Source of the DNA: Paramyrothecium sp. XJ0827 | Taxonomy: Eukaryota; Ascomycota; Sordariomycetes; Hypocreales; Stachybotryaceae | Assembly (NCBI GenBank): GCA_020881915.1 | Contig: JAJFPB010000007.1 | Coordinates: 2,542,001 to 2,606,000 of the forward strand | Direction of reading: 5' to 3' | DNA length: 64,000 bases | Shown here: one piece after another, positions 32,079-45,515 of the stretch | How the letters are laid out: each line of letters begins with the position of its first letter | Numbering within the stretch: position 1 is the first letter of the stretch | Program-made: the position numbers and the translations under genes | The notes under the pieces: generated by a model | The model's input: only the letters and a program-made list of their open reading frames with translations | Databases searched by the model: none | Told to the model about the DNA's origin: nothing

Positions 32079-35000
32079 TGCCGGCAGTCGGCGGGAGAGA
32101 CAGAGCTCTTTAAGACGCTTGTTCTAGATGGGGGATGACAGGTAAGAGAAGGCGGGATGTTGTTGGAATCCCGTGACGTGCAAGAGTATGTATAGCTTGA
32201 AGTGAGGCTAGACGACGACGACTGAGGATGACGATATCTATAACTCGCAGAGGAAGATTGCAAGAGAACCGGCTTTCCAGACTTGGTCTTGGCTTCGTCT
32301 GTTCGGAGGGGGAGGAAGCTGGAGTTAAATATCCCAGACTGAACAAGACGTCCCAAGCCAGGTCGGCTCAGCCCAGTTGGACATCCCCCACCCCTCCTCG
32401 ACTGGAGAGCGACCTTGCAGGGCTGCCGGTTGTGGGAAGAAGGCTACTACTTCGCTACCGGGGCCAGGCGTGTGTGTATGTGCGCGAAAGGCGTTTGACG
32501 GGGCCTACGTATCCCAGATGGATTGCTCAGACAAGGGGCCGCCATTCCCTTCGCAGTGACATTCGTCGAGTGACCCGCCCTCCCCCCCCCCTCGAGCCGG
32601 GCTCGCATGTTCCCAGGGCTGCATGGAACAGAAGGGTCCTCTGCGTGTGTCCGCGTTCCCACGCCCCCGTCACGGTAGCTTTTGGCCGTTGGTGTGCAAA
32701 TAGCGGGGAGAAACTGCCCGGGGAGGAGGAGCCGGGGGGGGTGCGTCGTGTCTGCTCGCGACGAACGTGCTAAAGGAGGAAGCATGATGGAGGGGGGTGG
32801 GAGAAGCTGAAGATTGGACGTTTGGAACATTTGGGAGGCATGGCCTTGCAGAAAGTCGGAGCAGTGGAGCAGAGCCCGCTGCCCGCACGTCCTCGCGAGC
32901 GCTGGGAAAGTCCCTCGAGACAGGCCCAAGGTACCTTGTACTGAGGTGGGAAGGCTGAGCAGTACGTACCGGGCGTTAGCATGGATTCTGTGCTAATAAA
33001 AACAAGCAAATGGAACTAAATTTGCCTACTTGGGCGACATGCGCAGCCGGGTCCCCCAGAGGGTCTCGCACACTTTTGCAAACCCACCATCGTCTTCGTG
33101 CTAGTGCCAGTTTGGCTTGTTTCGTCGAGGGAACCATTGTCCTGGCTCCTCTAGCCATCTTCACCGTAGGGCTGGGCCGAGTGCCCGGCCGCCAGAATAT
33201 GCCCTCTCGCGCAGAGTCTATTTTGACTTGCGCAGCCAGCCCTTCGCCTTTGCGTTTCGAAACACGGCGCTTAACCGATTTGGCCCCCCCCTTCACCCCA
33301 TTTCGTAGCTGGCGTTGGGTTCTCGACTATCAGGTTGGCGAACCGACCGACGTCACTCGGCCTGCCCATGTTCTTAGAATAGGTTGGCTTCTGCGTTGCA
33401 CAGTCGCCGTGCACAGTATGCATCTGGTGGGATGTGCGAGTTGATGCGCGCAAAGAGTTAGGGGTCGCGAGCTTCCATATTCTGCAAACCCCCGAGCTTC
33501 ATTTACTGTACGCATGGTTGAGGCCCCGTCCTGCCCAGCCAGGGATCGTGCGAGCAGGATGTTGTCTATTTCCAGACAAGCGTCTGCGACATTGGACGAT
33601 CTGCATAGGAGTGGATGAAGTCATATCGTCACGGAAACATTGCTACTACGTTGACATTTCGCCGTTTCAGCCGAGCAGCTGTGATCCTAGTGCGGGCAGT
33701 CCACATTGTGACGCTCGTCAATTCAATTTGAATTGAGCTTCTCCTCCAGCATCGGGCCGTCCTTCCCCTAAGTTTGCCCAAGGGTGGCCCCTTGAGCACT
33801 TAGCTTCGCACCAGCGCCGCGGGAGAAGGGCACGACCAACCAGGGAGCACGGATGTGACGGATTTCACTCTCGTCTGTACGGACAGAAGAGGCATGGACT
33901 CGAGGATGCCTGGCCCATACAGCGGGCGACAGTCCCTGAGCTCTCGGCACCTGCCACAAGCGAGCAGGACGCGGCGCCTGGAACTTCCCTTAGCGCGATC
34001 CACTATTATGGGCCCCCGAATGATTGAGCCAAGCTCACGACTAGTTGTCGATTAAGACGCTAGCTCTCGTCGTTTGTTCGTTCGAAATGGCTTAGCTGAT
34101 TGGTCGGGTCGTTCTTTCGGTTACACTGCACGCTGATTGGCCCGCCCCGAGGTCGGAGTGCCGACAACCACGTGTGCTTTGTAAAATATGCTATTTTTAG
34201 GTGCCCTCTGACCAATTTCGAGTGACAGCCGTTAATTGGTCGTTCATCCGACGGGGCCCTCCTCCATTTCCATTCTTGGCTCTGTCTTCCCATTCGTACC
34301 AGGCCAGGCCCATCAGCTCCAACTCCAGCCCGCCTTGAGCTCTGCCTACAGTAGTCTCATGCAGCCATGCCCCATTTATGCCGCCCATATGCTCTGTGGT
34401 GAAGGCGACGGTGCAGCAGCCTTGCGAATAGCTGTCTTCCACAGTTGAGCCACAATTCCTGCGCCTTTCGTGTTTTGCTCCGCGAGCGTGGAAAACAAGA
34501 ACGGCTGGCCCTGAGTTACCCGGCTACCCGATGCCGCACGCCCCCGTGATGCCGGCCACCGTCACATTTTGCCGTTCGTTCTGTTCGTGGCATGCCGTAT
34601 CCTTTGTCCCAAAACAGTATTTTAATGCGCCTGCACTTTTTGGGACATTTGGTGCGACACTACGACGAAGCTCGAATCAAACTGTCGATCGGCACTTGGA
34701 AGGGGGAAATGAGTTGGTTGAGGCTCTGCCGTGGCCCCCAAGACCGGCCATTTCCTATTGCGGCATCATGTTGAGATTGTGCATGCGTGCGCGCGAATGA
34801 GCGATCTCCGGCCTGTGCAGGGTTCCAGTCGACTCGGCTCGCTGAATACTTCCCTCCCATTGGCAAGATTGACTGGGCTCTGAGACGGGCATTTTTGTCG
34901 TTAGGACCGCCCAGGTCTTGGGCGGGCGGAGGTGGAGGCGGCAGCGGCGCGCACAGTGGGTTGTGCACTTCGACTGTTGCACGCCATTCGCACATGTGAC

Positions 35001-38000
35001 CAGATGCGAGTCGGCCGCCCGGGCGCCTTACGGCGGAAACAATCGATTGCTACGTTGCTTTCTCGTTTACCCGTGCAGGCGATGCTGCGCTCCAGCCAGG
35101 GTACGTACCTCTCGACGGATACCTTGGGCATGAGGTGCATTCTCGACTGGCCCCGATCCAGCGTCTCTGCTGCAGCGCCCCCTGCACAAATTAATTGTTA
35201 GGTAGACCGCCATCTCTGCCCTACGGGCTTGGCCTGCTCGGTGTCGTCAAGCCTCTCCAACTCGCCTCTTTGCAATGACAACATGCCTACGGGTGGCCTT
35301 TCGGGCCTATTCCGCTCAGCCAGCGAAACCGCCCAGCCGCACCAGGCCAAGAGGTGCATTTCGACCAAGAAGCATTTGCGCAAGCAGCCTCTCCGCCGGT
35401 CTTCGCCGTGCCTCCAGGTGGTGCTTGGTGCGTCAAGGCAAGCCTCCTCGTTATTTCAGCACCGGCCAATCAGTCGCCGTCCCGCTGCCCTATCTCTTCT
35501 CTTGTTCCCTCATTCAGCCATCCCAGCTCCTTCGCGCCACCCCCCTCCTGGCCCCCCTGACCTTCTGTCTCTCCACAGCTCCTGCTTCAGCCTTACAACC
35601 ACGTTGGCCGTGCATGAGAGGGCGGCCGCCCTCCCTTCAACGCTCGGTGCACCACGCCCGAGTCGGACGTATTTCTCGAGTGCTTCTAGCAAGGGGCTCC
35701 GGCATTCCTTTCACGTCTTTCCCGACCGCGAACCGTCGCCGGAGTGTTGTTGCAACGGTCGTGAGCCTTCAACAAGTTCCCGCTCAATTAGGCCATTTTT
35801 CCCAATCAAGTATACATGCGGAATTGAGACCGAACGGTGGGGATGCAGGCCAAGCTTTCTCGAACAGCGCGACTTTTCTTCCTTTCTCAGCCCTGTTCCG
35901 TCTTCGTGATTTGCTGCGAACTTCTAGATTGCGCCGTAACATTATGAGATGCGCACACGGCCTTGGCCGTGTATTAACTCAGATGAATAACCGCCATTCT
36001 AGGCCGGGATTGTGGTGCTGAAATTGCCTCCACGTCTCCGGCCGCTTACGAAGCGGGACTGCAATTGACGGCAGCCTGGGCACCAAGTTTCGTGCATTGC
36101 CTACCTATGTCAACTGACAAATGTTATTACCTAGACAAGCCATTTTCACTCCTGCCTGCCAATTGGCCTGTTTGTATTTGTATTTCATACCCTGTACCAA
36201 GCTAATTGTTGAAATGTATTGCATGCGACTGATACAATCACTACGGTCTAGGCATACACATCTTCAGGCTACTCGGTGCAAACTTGTTCCCAACGTGCAG
36301 CGCCTTCGACTATTGGTCTGGAAACATTCATGACAATGGATTAATTGTGGCACATTTGCCAGAAGGTAGTGTTCAGTGTCGAATGTGGCAGGCCAGGAGA
36401 AGGTTTTTAGAACAACACTACACCAGCTCTCACGTTAAGCGAACGCCACAGTGTCGTGGTGACACCGCAGCTCATCTCTCGATGCTACAGGCACACATCT
36501 CTGACCGAGTAATGGGGACGCAATCAGAAGCAAGTCAGCAGTCTACCAATGGACGCATGATGCGTCGGAGCTGTAGGGACAAGCTCTGCAGGTACCGCGC
36601 TGACATCGCACCCGGGTCCTTGGAAACGGTTGACGCAGGGATTGCTGGTGTCAGCCTTAAAGTGATGACTACAACGGCTACCCGCGAGGGCCATAGGGTT
36701 CTCACAATGGCTCCGTACCTCTTGGCCGTAAGCCTGAAGCTGCGCGTCAGCAGGGCCACGCGAGTAGCCGGACCGACTCAGCGGTTCCTCGAGAACTTGC
36801 GACGGGGTTCCGTGGCATCCCCTTTGAATTGCCCTCATATGGACGGGTCCCAGGCACATGGAATCCCAAGTGTTGTATGGGTGTCAGCAGTTCATTAACA
36901 GGCCTCTCCCCAAACATTCAGGTCGGGTGGATCTCGAAGAATAGCTCAGGAAGCGGTTAGTTTAGGGGTCATTGCCAGCAACGGGCGGTGCACGGCGGAG
37001 TGAACGCGGCATGGCTCAAACACGGCAGGGGTCAGGGGCTTAACTGTCCGATCAATCCCTCGTCAATCTCTAGTCGAACCTCAATTGTCAAATGGGAAGC
37101 CCGCAACGCTCTTTGGCAATATCCTGATCCCTGTGGCTGTTGCTTCGCCCGCACAAGTGCGGATCGCTGCCCAGTGACTAGGTGGGCTTGTGGACGCCTT
37201 CTTGCGGCAAAAGGTTCCTGCCAAGATGGCCAGAGCGACATGCGCGTCACACGGATAGCGAAAGATGCGCACAATGGATACCAGAAGAGAGACCATATTC
37301 GGAAAGCATCATTTGCGCCAAACATGGGTTCGGGATGGGGTTGAATGTTGGGACCAAAGCAGAGCCCCCTTCCCCACAATGTCGTGGGGATGGGAGCGTG
37401 TGTGGACTGCAAAGTGGACTAAATACCGACCGACCAAATCACGTGCACCTACCAGTCGATGGCAAGAACGCTGTGCAGCAGCGGACAGGCAGTAAAACAA
37501 CGGCAGGAGAACACGAAAATTGTTTTGTGAATAAGGCATCGGCATCGGTTTTCCAAAAGCCAACCGCGACGTGGCATAAACGCCCCAGTCGTACAGCAAT
37601 TGCATCACAATATGGCAAGTAAGGAGGCTTCATGCCTCACAGTAGCGGATACATCATCTCGACAAACAGGTACTTGCGGGCCTGTAGGGCTGGCAGCTCT
37701 GCACACAAGCTCTAGCGGTGAGCCTATCTAAATATTTCGGCGAGGCCGTGCTGCACGTCGCAGCGCTGATATGCAGGCTGGGCCATGAATGGACTGCTGA
37801 ATGGCTGCGTACCACCTCGCTCGAGGCCCCGTGGAAGACGATTCGCCCGTTGGATCTGGCGGCATAGGCTGGGCAGATGCCGCACCGGGGGAGGGTGGCC
37901 CCCGAGACACCAGAGTTGCATTCAGGCTCTGGGATGGGAGGGGTATCCAGAGTGGGCGGAGCCAACCTGCAGCTCACGTCGCTAGCGGCACTCCCCCTCG

Positions 38001-41000
38001 CCATCGCCCTCCCTCTCAGTTCCCAGGAAAGCCGGATGGACTGCTATAGGGCTGAAGGGGTGAAACCGAGCGATAGATGGTCCCAACCGGATAGACGCCA
38101 GCGATTGGCTGTATCGCACTTGGGGGCCTGAGGGTTAGCACTGGGGCGATGCGAGCCTGTTCAATCCGCGAATGGCACAGCTTTGGGGAACCGGGCACTT
38201 TTGTCACGAGCAGCCACCAGCCACTACGACATTCGGCGCGCGGGAGCACATGGACGGACGCGAAATGGAAATGTGCTGCCTGGTGCCCCATCTCGTCTCG
38301 CACTGGCGTTGGCGACGCGAGCACGCACCGTTGCAACGCATTAGAAATCAACCGCCGGAAAATGTGACGCTGAACAGCGGGGTGGACGGGAATGCGGCTC
38401 AAGACTGAAAAGGTGTCGTCTCTTGTTTAGGCGTGCTGAACGGTAGTAGGTTACCGTTGCACTGGATGCGCCATTACATGCGTGGTGACTGGGGTGATGA
38501 GCAACCGGGAAATGCGGATGTGTTACATTGGAAGCACTGTGGGAGGGGAAAAAGAAACGAACGGTGAAGCCAGCCACCGCCCCCAAGACCGCCCTTTACA
38601 GGTGGGAGACTGTCTGGGGCGCAGAAGAAAAGGCGGAGTGACTTGTCTGCCCCCCGACAATCCGTGACGGAACCTAGTAACGGATGAATGACGCACAAGG
38701 CCTGCTGCGTTGCAATGCAACTTCGTCCGATGCTTGTCCCGCTTCGACCCTGGTTCCAGGTCCGACGTCAATCACGCCCTGCCTGTGACTCCTGAATATT
38801 TCCTCCGTCCCGTCCGACGCACCTTCGCACTTGGCCCAGTTTGGCATCCTCCAATGACAAATGCCAGCAGATTAGCAATCCTCCCTTTCTTGGAAGGACA
38901 TTGCCATTGCTCTCCAATTGCGTTGAAGTCGGAAACCCTTCAATAACGTTGATTGAGGATGTACTGTATTCCTCTGTGCATTTGTTGGCCGCGCGCGAGC
39001 CGCATCGGGCCAGACAAAAGTGCAGCCAAGATCACCGATCACAACAACCCTTAGCAGCCTGTCCCTCGTGCATGCCATTTTGATAAGGCACCGACTCGAG
39101 GAGGCTTTGCACAATGCTAGCGCTCCACGAGGCTTGACCAACACCCCCATGGGGCAATCTCGCCTGTTCATGATCTTGCGGACATGCCCGCCTCGGGCAG
39201 GCTTGCTGCCATTCACGCTCGCAATTAGCGGTACCTAGCCTTGGACACCCCTTACCCCAAGACTCGGGACTGACGCGGCTCTACCCCTCCACCTTGGCTG
39301 TGGCATTGGCCCAGGCAGCAATATCGCGACCGGTGAGTTGGGCAAGTTCCACAAAGTCCGTTGGGTCCAATTAAACCCGGAGCCGGAGGAGTTAAGGAAA
39401 GGAGGATCTGGCAGCGCCTTGACAAGAACGGCACTTGCCGAGCGACGGGGTGACTCCTGCGTCATAACCCGCTCGGCGTCCCTGTAGGCTTTCGTCTCTG
39501 GGCCACTCGGAGCTTGTCTCAATGCCCTTGCCTTTGGGATCAACAGTGGTTTTGGCGGAGGATTAGGAACGATACCCCAGAGCCTTACTCGCTAGCGCGG
39601 TAACATGGACTGGCAATCTCTGGGAAGGAACAGAGGGAGTGGCTGACCACCGTTGATCTTGACAAGGACAAAGCAACCATGATTTGCTAGCGCAGACGAG
39701 AGCTCAACAGTCCATCCGAGCAATGCCGCGTGGTCTCGCGAGAGAGCAACCTCAAATCGCGGAGGAATAGACGTGCCGCGCCCTTGCCATCGATATCGAT
39801 GTCAATGTCCACGCCCAATGCCCTGGTCTAGTTTAGGATGCCTTGGTTGCAGCGTGTACTGGAGCTTCGTCCTATTGTCACTCTTTCCGTGATGTCTATT
39901 GACATGGGACAGTCTTTGATCATATCATCAATGAAGGATATGAAGTCTGCAGTAGTCTGCAGTCGTCTGCTTGCCACAGCAAGAGTCAAGCTAAGCTTCC
40001 CAAGTCCACTCTAATCTCTGTTCCTCTCAATCACAGACTTCCTTGCTTGCTAATCGTCGCTTTCGCCTACTCACGAACATGCACTCAAGTTCCTCCTCTG
40101 TACATCTTTCATGATAGCAGGGACTGGGCACGTCGCCTCCAACTCTGTACTACTGGAAAACGACTACAGCTTTCCCGGCAAAGAGATATTGCTCTTCTGA
40201 TATTGCGTTCTCGTAGTCTTTCGCTACCGCTCGGTACGTAAGTGGCATTGTCCTGGGCTGGGCTGGGTTGGTGTGCTTTACATGATATGCACCTGGCAAT
40301 GATGATGTTGGCCACTCTAGTGCGAAACCCACAGCCTACAGTGATTCAACTGTTTTCACCACAGGAACTGGACATGGTATCACAACGTTAGATGCTAGGC
40401 CTGAACCGACGCCTTCAAGGAGATTCCATTCTTGCACAGACTTAAGCTTTATTTCATTCATGATGCTCAAATCAGTTCGTTAAATAGAACAAGACTCGCC
40501 GTCTCAATGCACTTTCGAAACCCACTCGACAACTTCTACGCCAGAACCTGCTCGACTCGCAAGACCCGTTGTTTTTGGGTTGGTCGTTTCGGCGACTTAC
40601 ACCAGGGACTTCCACAATGGCATGGCACCTATGAGTTGCACGGCAACTCCGAGGAACAATCCTTCCGAACAACGTTCTCTCTCCTGTAGGAAATGGGCTC
40701 AATCAACGCGGACGGTAACGGAGCATATTGGAGAGTTTGGACGAGCCTACTTAGTGGCTCCTTGCATGCTATTCGTGAAAAGATGCCGAATCTGGGGTTA
40801 GCTTAGGAGAGTTTCTGTGCTGCCGACTAGTGCAAACCCAACACGACGCAAAACATCAAACGAGAGAAGCTTAACGGCTGCGGAGTAGTGGGTGATATGA
40901 ACACCCTACACCTCGGACACATACCGAAGTCCCCAGGCAACCTGTATAGGCCATGGCAAGCTTGGCAGGGTGCGCGCTGCCGGGCTGAGCAAAACTCACA

Positions 41001-42864
41001 AAGGTCCTTTGAAGATCAGGCTAACCCGCAGTGGGCTACACAGATCTCTCCAGCCCACCCACGAAGTCCCAGGCACCAGATGCCATGCGCTGTAAAGTTC
41101 GAACCGGCGTGGGAGAGTGGACGCGGGGGCAATTGGCTTGCGCACATTTTGGATGCTGGAGGGCTCCCGGCACTTGGTGTCCGCTGATCCCCGGAGGAGG
41201 CCGCGGGCCCGGAAGGGGGCTCGAGGGGGAATGCCTCCGGAGCCTCGCGCAAGGGCTCCTCGACAGCGGCGGGAGCTTCGCCGCAGCCAGACGCCAAAAG
41301 ACCCCAGCGGGCCGAATACTGGTGGCACATGGCGGTTATGGCTGGGCAAACCTTCTTCTGGGGCACTTTAGCATTCCGCGAGTGTTGACTGTAAACCCTC
41401 CCCCCCTCTCATTGTTCATGCTAAGCCCCGCCCGCCGGTGCTACTATTTTCGAGTCGTCGTTGCTCCAAACGAGGTTTCGCCGAACGGTTCGCGCCACCG
41501 CCTCGGGCGCTCCAGCGCATTTAGAACAGTCCTCCTACCGGCGACTGCTGCTTCTAGTCCTTGTAGTCTATACTATGCTATAGCACCCCGGCCCTTCGCT
41601 AACAGTTGTCGCACGCGCCGCCGTTGTGCCTCAAATCCCGGGAACTCATGGATCCGGGGGGGGTCCGCCAAGCTCGCTAATGAAGAGCCTCGAGCGTTGT
41701 GGAGACGAGATGGCCCGCGGACTTGGCTTTCTCGAAGCACATCGTCGTTTAGAGAACCAATTGAAGTTAATTACTCTGTAATCTCCTTTTTATCCCCCCT
41801 TCAGAGACGGTGGGGCTTGGCCGGGGGAGGGCTGTTCCATTCGAGTACCGGCCTAGACCTGGCTGTCTCGCACTCCCAGGGACACAGCCGCAGCCTCGGG
41901 TCCCAGAGGGTCTCGTTGATTGGGCCCGGCCATCTACACAAGCAGCCAGGGTTTCGTGGTAAAAGTAGAGCAATTTCTTATGGTCTTTGTGGTGGGTATG
42001 GATTATGGAGAGTCCATACAATTACATCTGGTCACGGATTACCTCAACGGGCAAGTCGCTCGCAGGACACCAAGGCATCGTGCGAATCCACACATATCTC
42101 TTGCGAAATAGCAAGCTCCTTGAACCTTGCAGAACTTGACGTTGTTGAGCGTAGCTGGAAGTCCACGGATGCAGAGCCAACCCTTTTTGGGCACAACACA
42201 CGATGATGAACCCTGACCGAGTGCGGATCGTAGGGGTGTGGAATCCAAAGGATACTGAATGAATCCAGTCCACCCCTGCTCACGCCTTCCATTGTTAAGC
42301 GAACAGGACAAGGTGCAAAGTGCCAGCAATCATGGAGTGAGGCTCAAATTTGGGAACGGATAGGCAAGGCCAGGCCGTCGGGAGTTCTGCCCCGACGTTG
42401 GGGGGTTGCATCCATGCTTCTCCCATCTTCAGGATTGTTTGTAATCAGGAACGGGGACAGGGACCCCGCTTGCATACTCGACCACAACTCGACGATCCCA
42501 CTGCTTTGAAATACAGCTACTTCGCATGTTTACTCGCCGTAGCCGCTTCTCCGCAGGCGGAATAGCCCACTGGCCCAAATCCAAGGTGGACAACGCCGAG
42601 GACTTGGTTGGGATTTCCTACGGAGACGGGACGATGGGATTAGTCAGGGCTTGCTCTGATGATTAATGAGGAAACAGAAGGGGGGGGGCTCCCGGAAGCG
42701 GAATCAAGTCACCGACAGCGGCGCCGGCGCCTCATGCTTCGCGCTCTCCACACCCGCGAATCATAACGTTAAGCTGTTTTCCTCTGGAGCTTCCCCCCCA
42801 AAAAAAGCCACTGGTAGCTAGCTGCGGCTGCGGAGGTGCATTCTCGCTCGGCAATTCGTGGGCG
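32079..42864. other. 10.8-kb gene-poor region upstream of the bZIP gene
   Basis: I find no gene I can support. Several open frames reach 200-390 codons (35275-36021, 36284-36898, 41031-42206), but none shows conserved protein sequence, a credible start or splice signals, and frames on the other strand are just as long. Composition is mixed. There is an AGGTACCT palindrome at 32929-32936. The region may be regulatory DNA for the bZIP gene, contain noncoding transcripts, or hold genes with no relatives I know; the sequence alone does not decide. Confidence 0.45.
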
Positions 42865-44126
42865 ATGTCGTCACTTGCGGCTTTGATGATGAGCGCAGGC
42901 GGGAGGCCGGCGTTCCGTACCGTCTCCATGCTCCCTGTATATAATCGATTCGCGAGGCTCGCCGCGCGCAGTCTGAGCAATTGCCCATCTCGTTACCACC
43001 GTGCCGCTGATCGTGCAAACACGCTCCGTGTTCCTGGTCGCCTCGTAGAAGCCTCCTTCTCCTCGTCGGAAGCCTGCCGAGCGAGAAGCTTCAGCACCCG
43101 CGCCGTCCAGTCCGCCCCCGCGCAGCAGACTTCAAGAAGCAGCAGCATCAACACCACCAACAACTCCCAGCCAGGCCAGCAGCAGCAGCAGCAGCAGCAG
43201 GACTCAGACGCCGACGACATGTCTCGACCAACCGGCCTCGTCGCCAGCAAGGGCGTCGAGCTGCTCACCTTCAGCACGCCCAACGGCTACAAGGCGTCCA
43301 TCCTGCTCGAGGAGCTCAAGGACGCCTACGGCCTCGAGTACACCTGGCAGAGCATCAACATCGGCCAGAACATCCAGAAGGAGCCGTGGTTCACCGCCGT
43401 CAACCCCAACGGCCGCATCCCCGCCATCGTCGACCACGACAACGGCGGCCTGGCCGTCTTTGAGGGCAGCGCCATCCTTGGCTACCTGTCGCGCCGCTAC
43501 GACACTGAGAACCACTTCTCCTTTGCCGTCGACGATGACGACTACACCCGCGCCGAGGCCTGGATCGGCTGGCAGCACGGCGGTCTCGGTCCCATGTGAG
43601 TCTCCCCTACTCGTACTTCGTGTACATCGCGATGATGCCACCTCCTGTTTGGCTCTTGCACCGAGCGACGTTCCTTTCGCTGACGAGGAGCCCCTTTCCC
43701 CCGTACAGGCAAGGCCAGGCCAACCACTTCGTGCGCTACGCCAAGGAGAAGATCCCCTACGGCATACAGCGCTACGTCGGCGAGTCGGAGCGCCTGTACG
43801 GCGTGCTCAACGCGCGCCTCGCCGGCCGGGACTTCGTCGTCGGCCCGGGCCGCGGCCGCTACAGCATCGCCGACATCGCCCTCCTGGGCTGGGTCAACGG
43901 CGCGCGCGGCAGCACCCTCGACATCGCCCAGTTCCCCCACGTCGAGGCCTGGTTCCGCCGCTGCGCCGAGCGGCCCGCCGTCAAGCGCGGGCTGGCGATC
44001 CCGTTCCCCAGCAGCTCCTCGCTGCTGGTCGAGCAGGACGCCGAGGCGGCCGCCAAGGATGCCGAGCTCAAGAAGCTGGTCGACCAGGCCAAGGAGCAGT
44101 ACGGCTACAAGTACGCTTCGCCCTGA
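42865..44126 (+). CDS. Ure2-like glutathione S-transferase with mitochondrial-type leader
   Basis: A glutathione transferase of the Ure2p/YfcG-like group. Exons 42865-43595 and 43709-44126 encode 382 residues. The thioredoxin-like N-domain starts at about residue 130: LLTFSTPNGYKASILLEEL carries the TPNG motif of the group, and NPNGRIPAIVD holds the cis-proline. The all-alpha C-domain follows (QGQANHFVRYAKEKIPYG, then YSIADIALLGW, the N-capping box region). Before the GST domain is a 118-residue extension that is Arg- and Ser-rich and poor in acids, like a mitochondrial presequence (LPVYNRFARLAARSLS), then a Q8 tract encoded by CAG repeats. A second in-frame ATG (43219, MSRPTGLVASKG) would yield a cytosolic GST of about 264 residues, the normal size. 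Dual targeting is inferred. Confidence 0.88.
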
Positions 44127-45515
44127 GGATGGGAAACCGGGCAGGCGAATGCGATGGTGTGGAGGAGGCACAGTAGGGGAAGGTTCAAGAGAGACATTCC
44201 CGTAAGCACTATCTCGCATTGAGACTCGCATGGTAGTCCAATCAGTCACCTCGGCCGGGTGGCAGCCCAAGAGAGGAGGGGCTCTCACTTGTCCGATGTG
44301 AGAAGTAATAATAGTCAAACATGTACAATGATTTTTCAAGCAGAAATGCGCACAGCTTCCAGGCGCTTGACTGCTTGTTGGTAGGCTGCGTCGTGTGAGA
44401 TGGCAATCAACTTACATCGAGGGAATGGACTGTAAAGGACTGCTACCCTAGACCTTACCCTACACACTACACAGAGAACAGAATCAATGGAAAGAGAGGC
44501 AAGGGGAGCAACAAACAGATTCCGAGACAAAATGACCTTGTACGGGGTTTGGTTTCTTTTCTTTCTCTCTTTTTCTCCGTAAACTGCACTTTAAGCTGGT
44601 CCAGGTTTGCTCCATCATCGAGCTACAGACTTAACATCCTGTCGAGTGTTACCATCACACCATGTCTCACGAACCACGAAGTTCCCAACTTCAAAAACAA
44701 AATCTTTTTTTCAACCCTCGCCGAGATATCAATACAACCCACCTTCCATGCATCTACCTGTTTTGATGTAATACAAGGCCAGAAGAGCACCCACGCCGAG
44801 AAAACCGAGGTAACACCACCAAATACCATGCAACTCCTGCACCCTTCAACGCGGTCCTTTTCCACTTCGTCCCGCCTTCCCCCCGTTGCCGGGCGCTCGT
44901 ACAGCAAACGTCACGAGGAGCTACCCGTCCTCCCATGCCAGGCAAGCCGTCTGACGGACCTAGCCCTGGCAGGCTCCCCGACGGTGCTCCATCCCTTCCG
45001 TTCCATTGGGTTCAACGTTCCATCCTCGAGGATGGTGAAGCCGAAGAGCTTCGACTATCTTTTGACCCCTGTGTAAGAAGTATAATATCCCATTGTAATC
45101 ATCGCATCCTTAATCCTGCGACTGAGTCGAGTAGCAGATAGCCGTGAAGCTCGCAAGAGATTCCAATAAACAACTCGTGCGCCGGCCTACCTCCTCAGAA
45201 GCAGGCGGCCAAATTTTGGCGTGGTATACATCCCACCGTCGTTGCTGGGTTATGGAGACCAACGTGTCCACTGCGTCAGTGTGCTAACCAGAAACCAATG
45301 CCAGCCACGTCCGGATAAGTGAGAAAAAATGTCCTCGAATCCCTGGACCAAGATTTGGGTATCGACAATCAGAAACTTTTTGTCAGCTGTCTTTAATCTT
45401 CCTTCCCCCGAGATGCTGTGAAAATGAATCAATGGTCGCCTGTCCTTCATAATCGCCGTAAGAATGCAAATATTGTTTGTAGGTAGTCACAGTGTATCTT
45501 GTCTTTGCCTCGACC
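44127..45515. other. Tail-to-tail region between the GST and caf40 genes
   Basis: The two flanking genes converge. Between 44620 and 45080 several overlapping frames look slightly protein-like: on the plus strand STRSFSTSSRLPPVAGRSYSKR, and on the minus strand a hydrophobic segment GFLGVGALLALYYIKT followed by a CAG|GTAGAT donor-like site. No frame can be joined into a complete model, so I do not call a gene, but a short mitochondrial or membrane protein could be hidden here. Confidence 0.3.

Noticed and set aside
35275..36021. Overlapping 226- and 248-codon plus-strand frames
   Set aside because: Two long frames share the same DNA in different phases and neither reads as a real protein, which suggests low stop density and not coding.
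41031..42206. 391-codon plus-strand open frame
   Set aside because: The sequence changes character along its length, has no domain, no good start and no relatives I recognise. Comparable frames exist on the other strand. Kept only as something to search.
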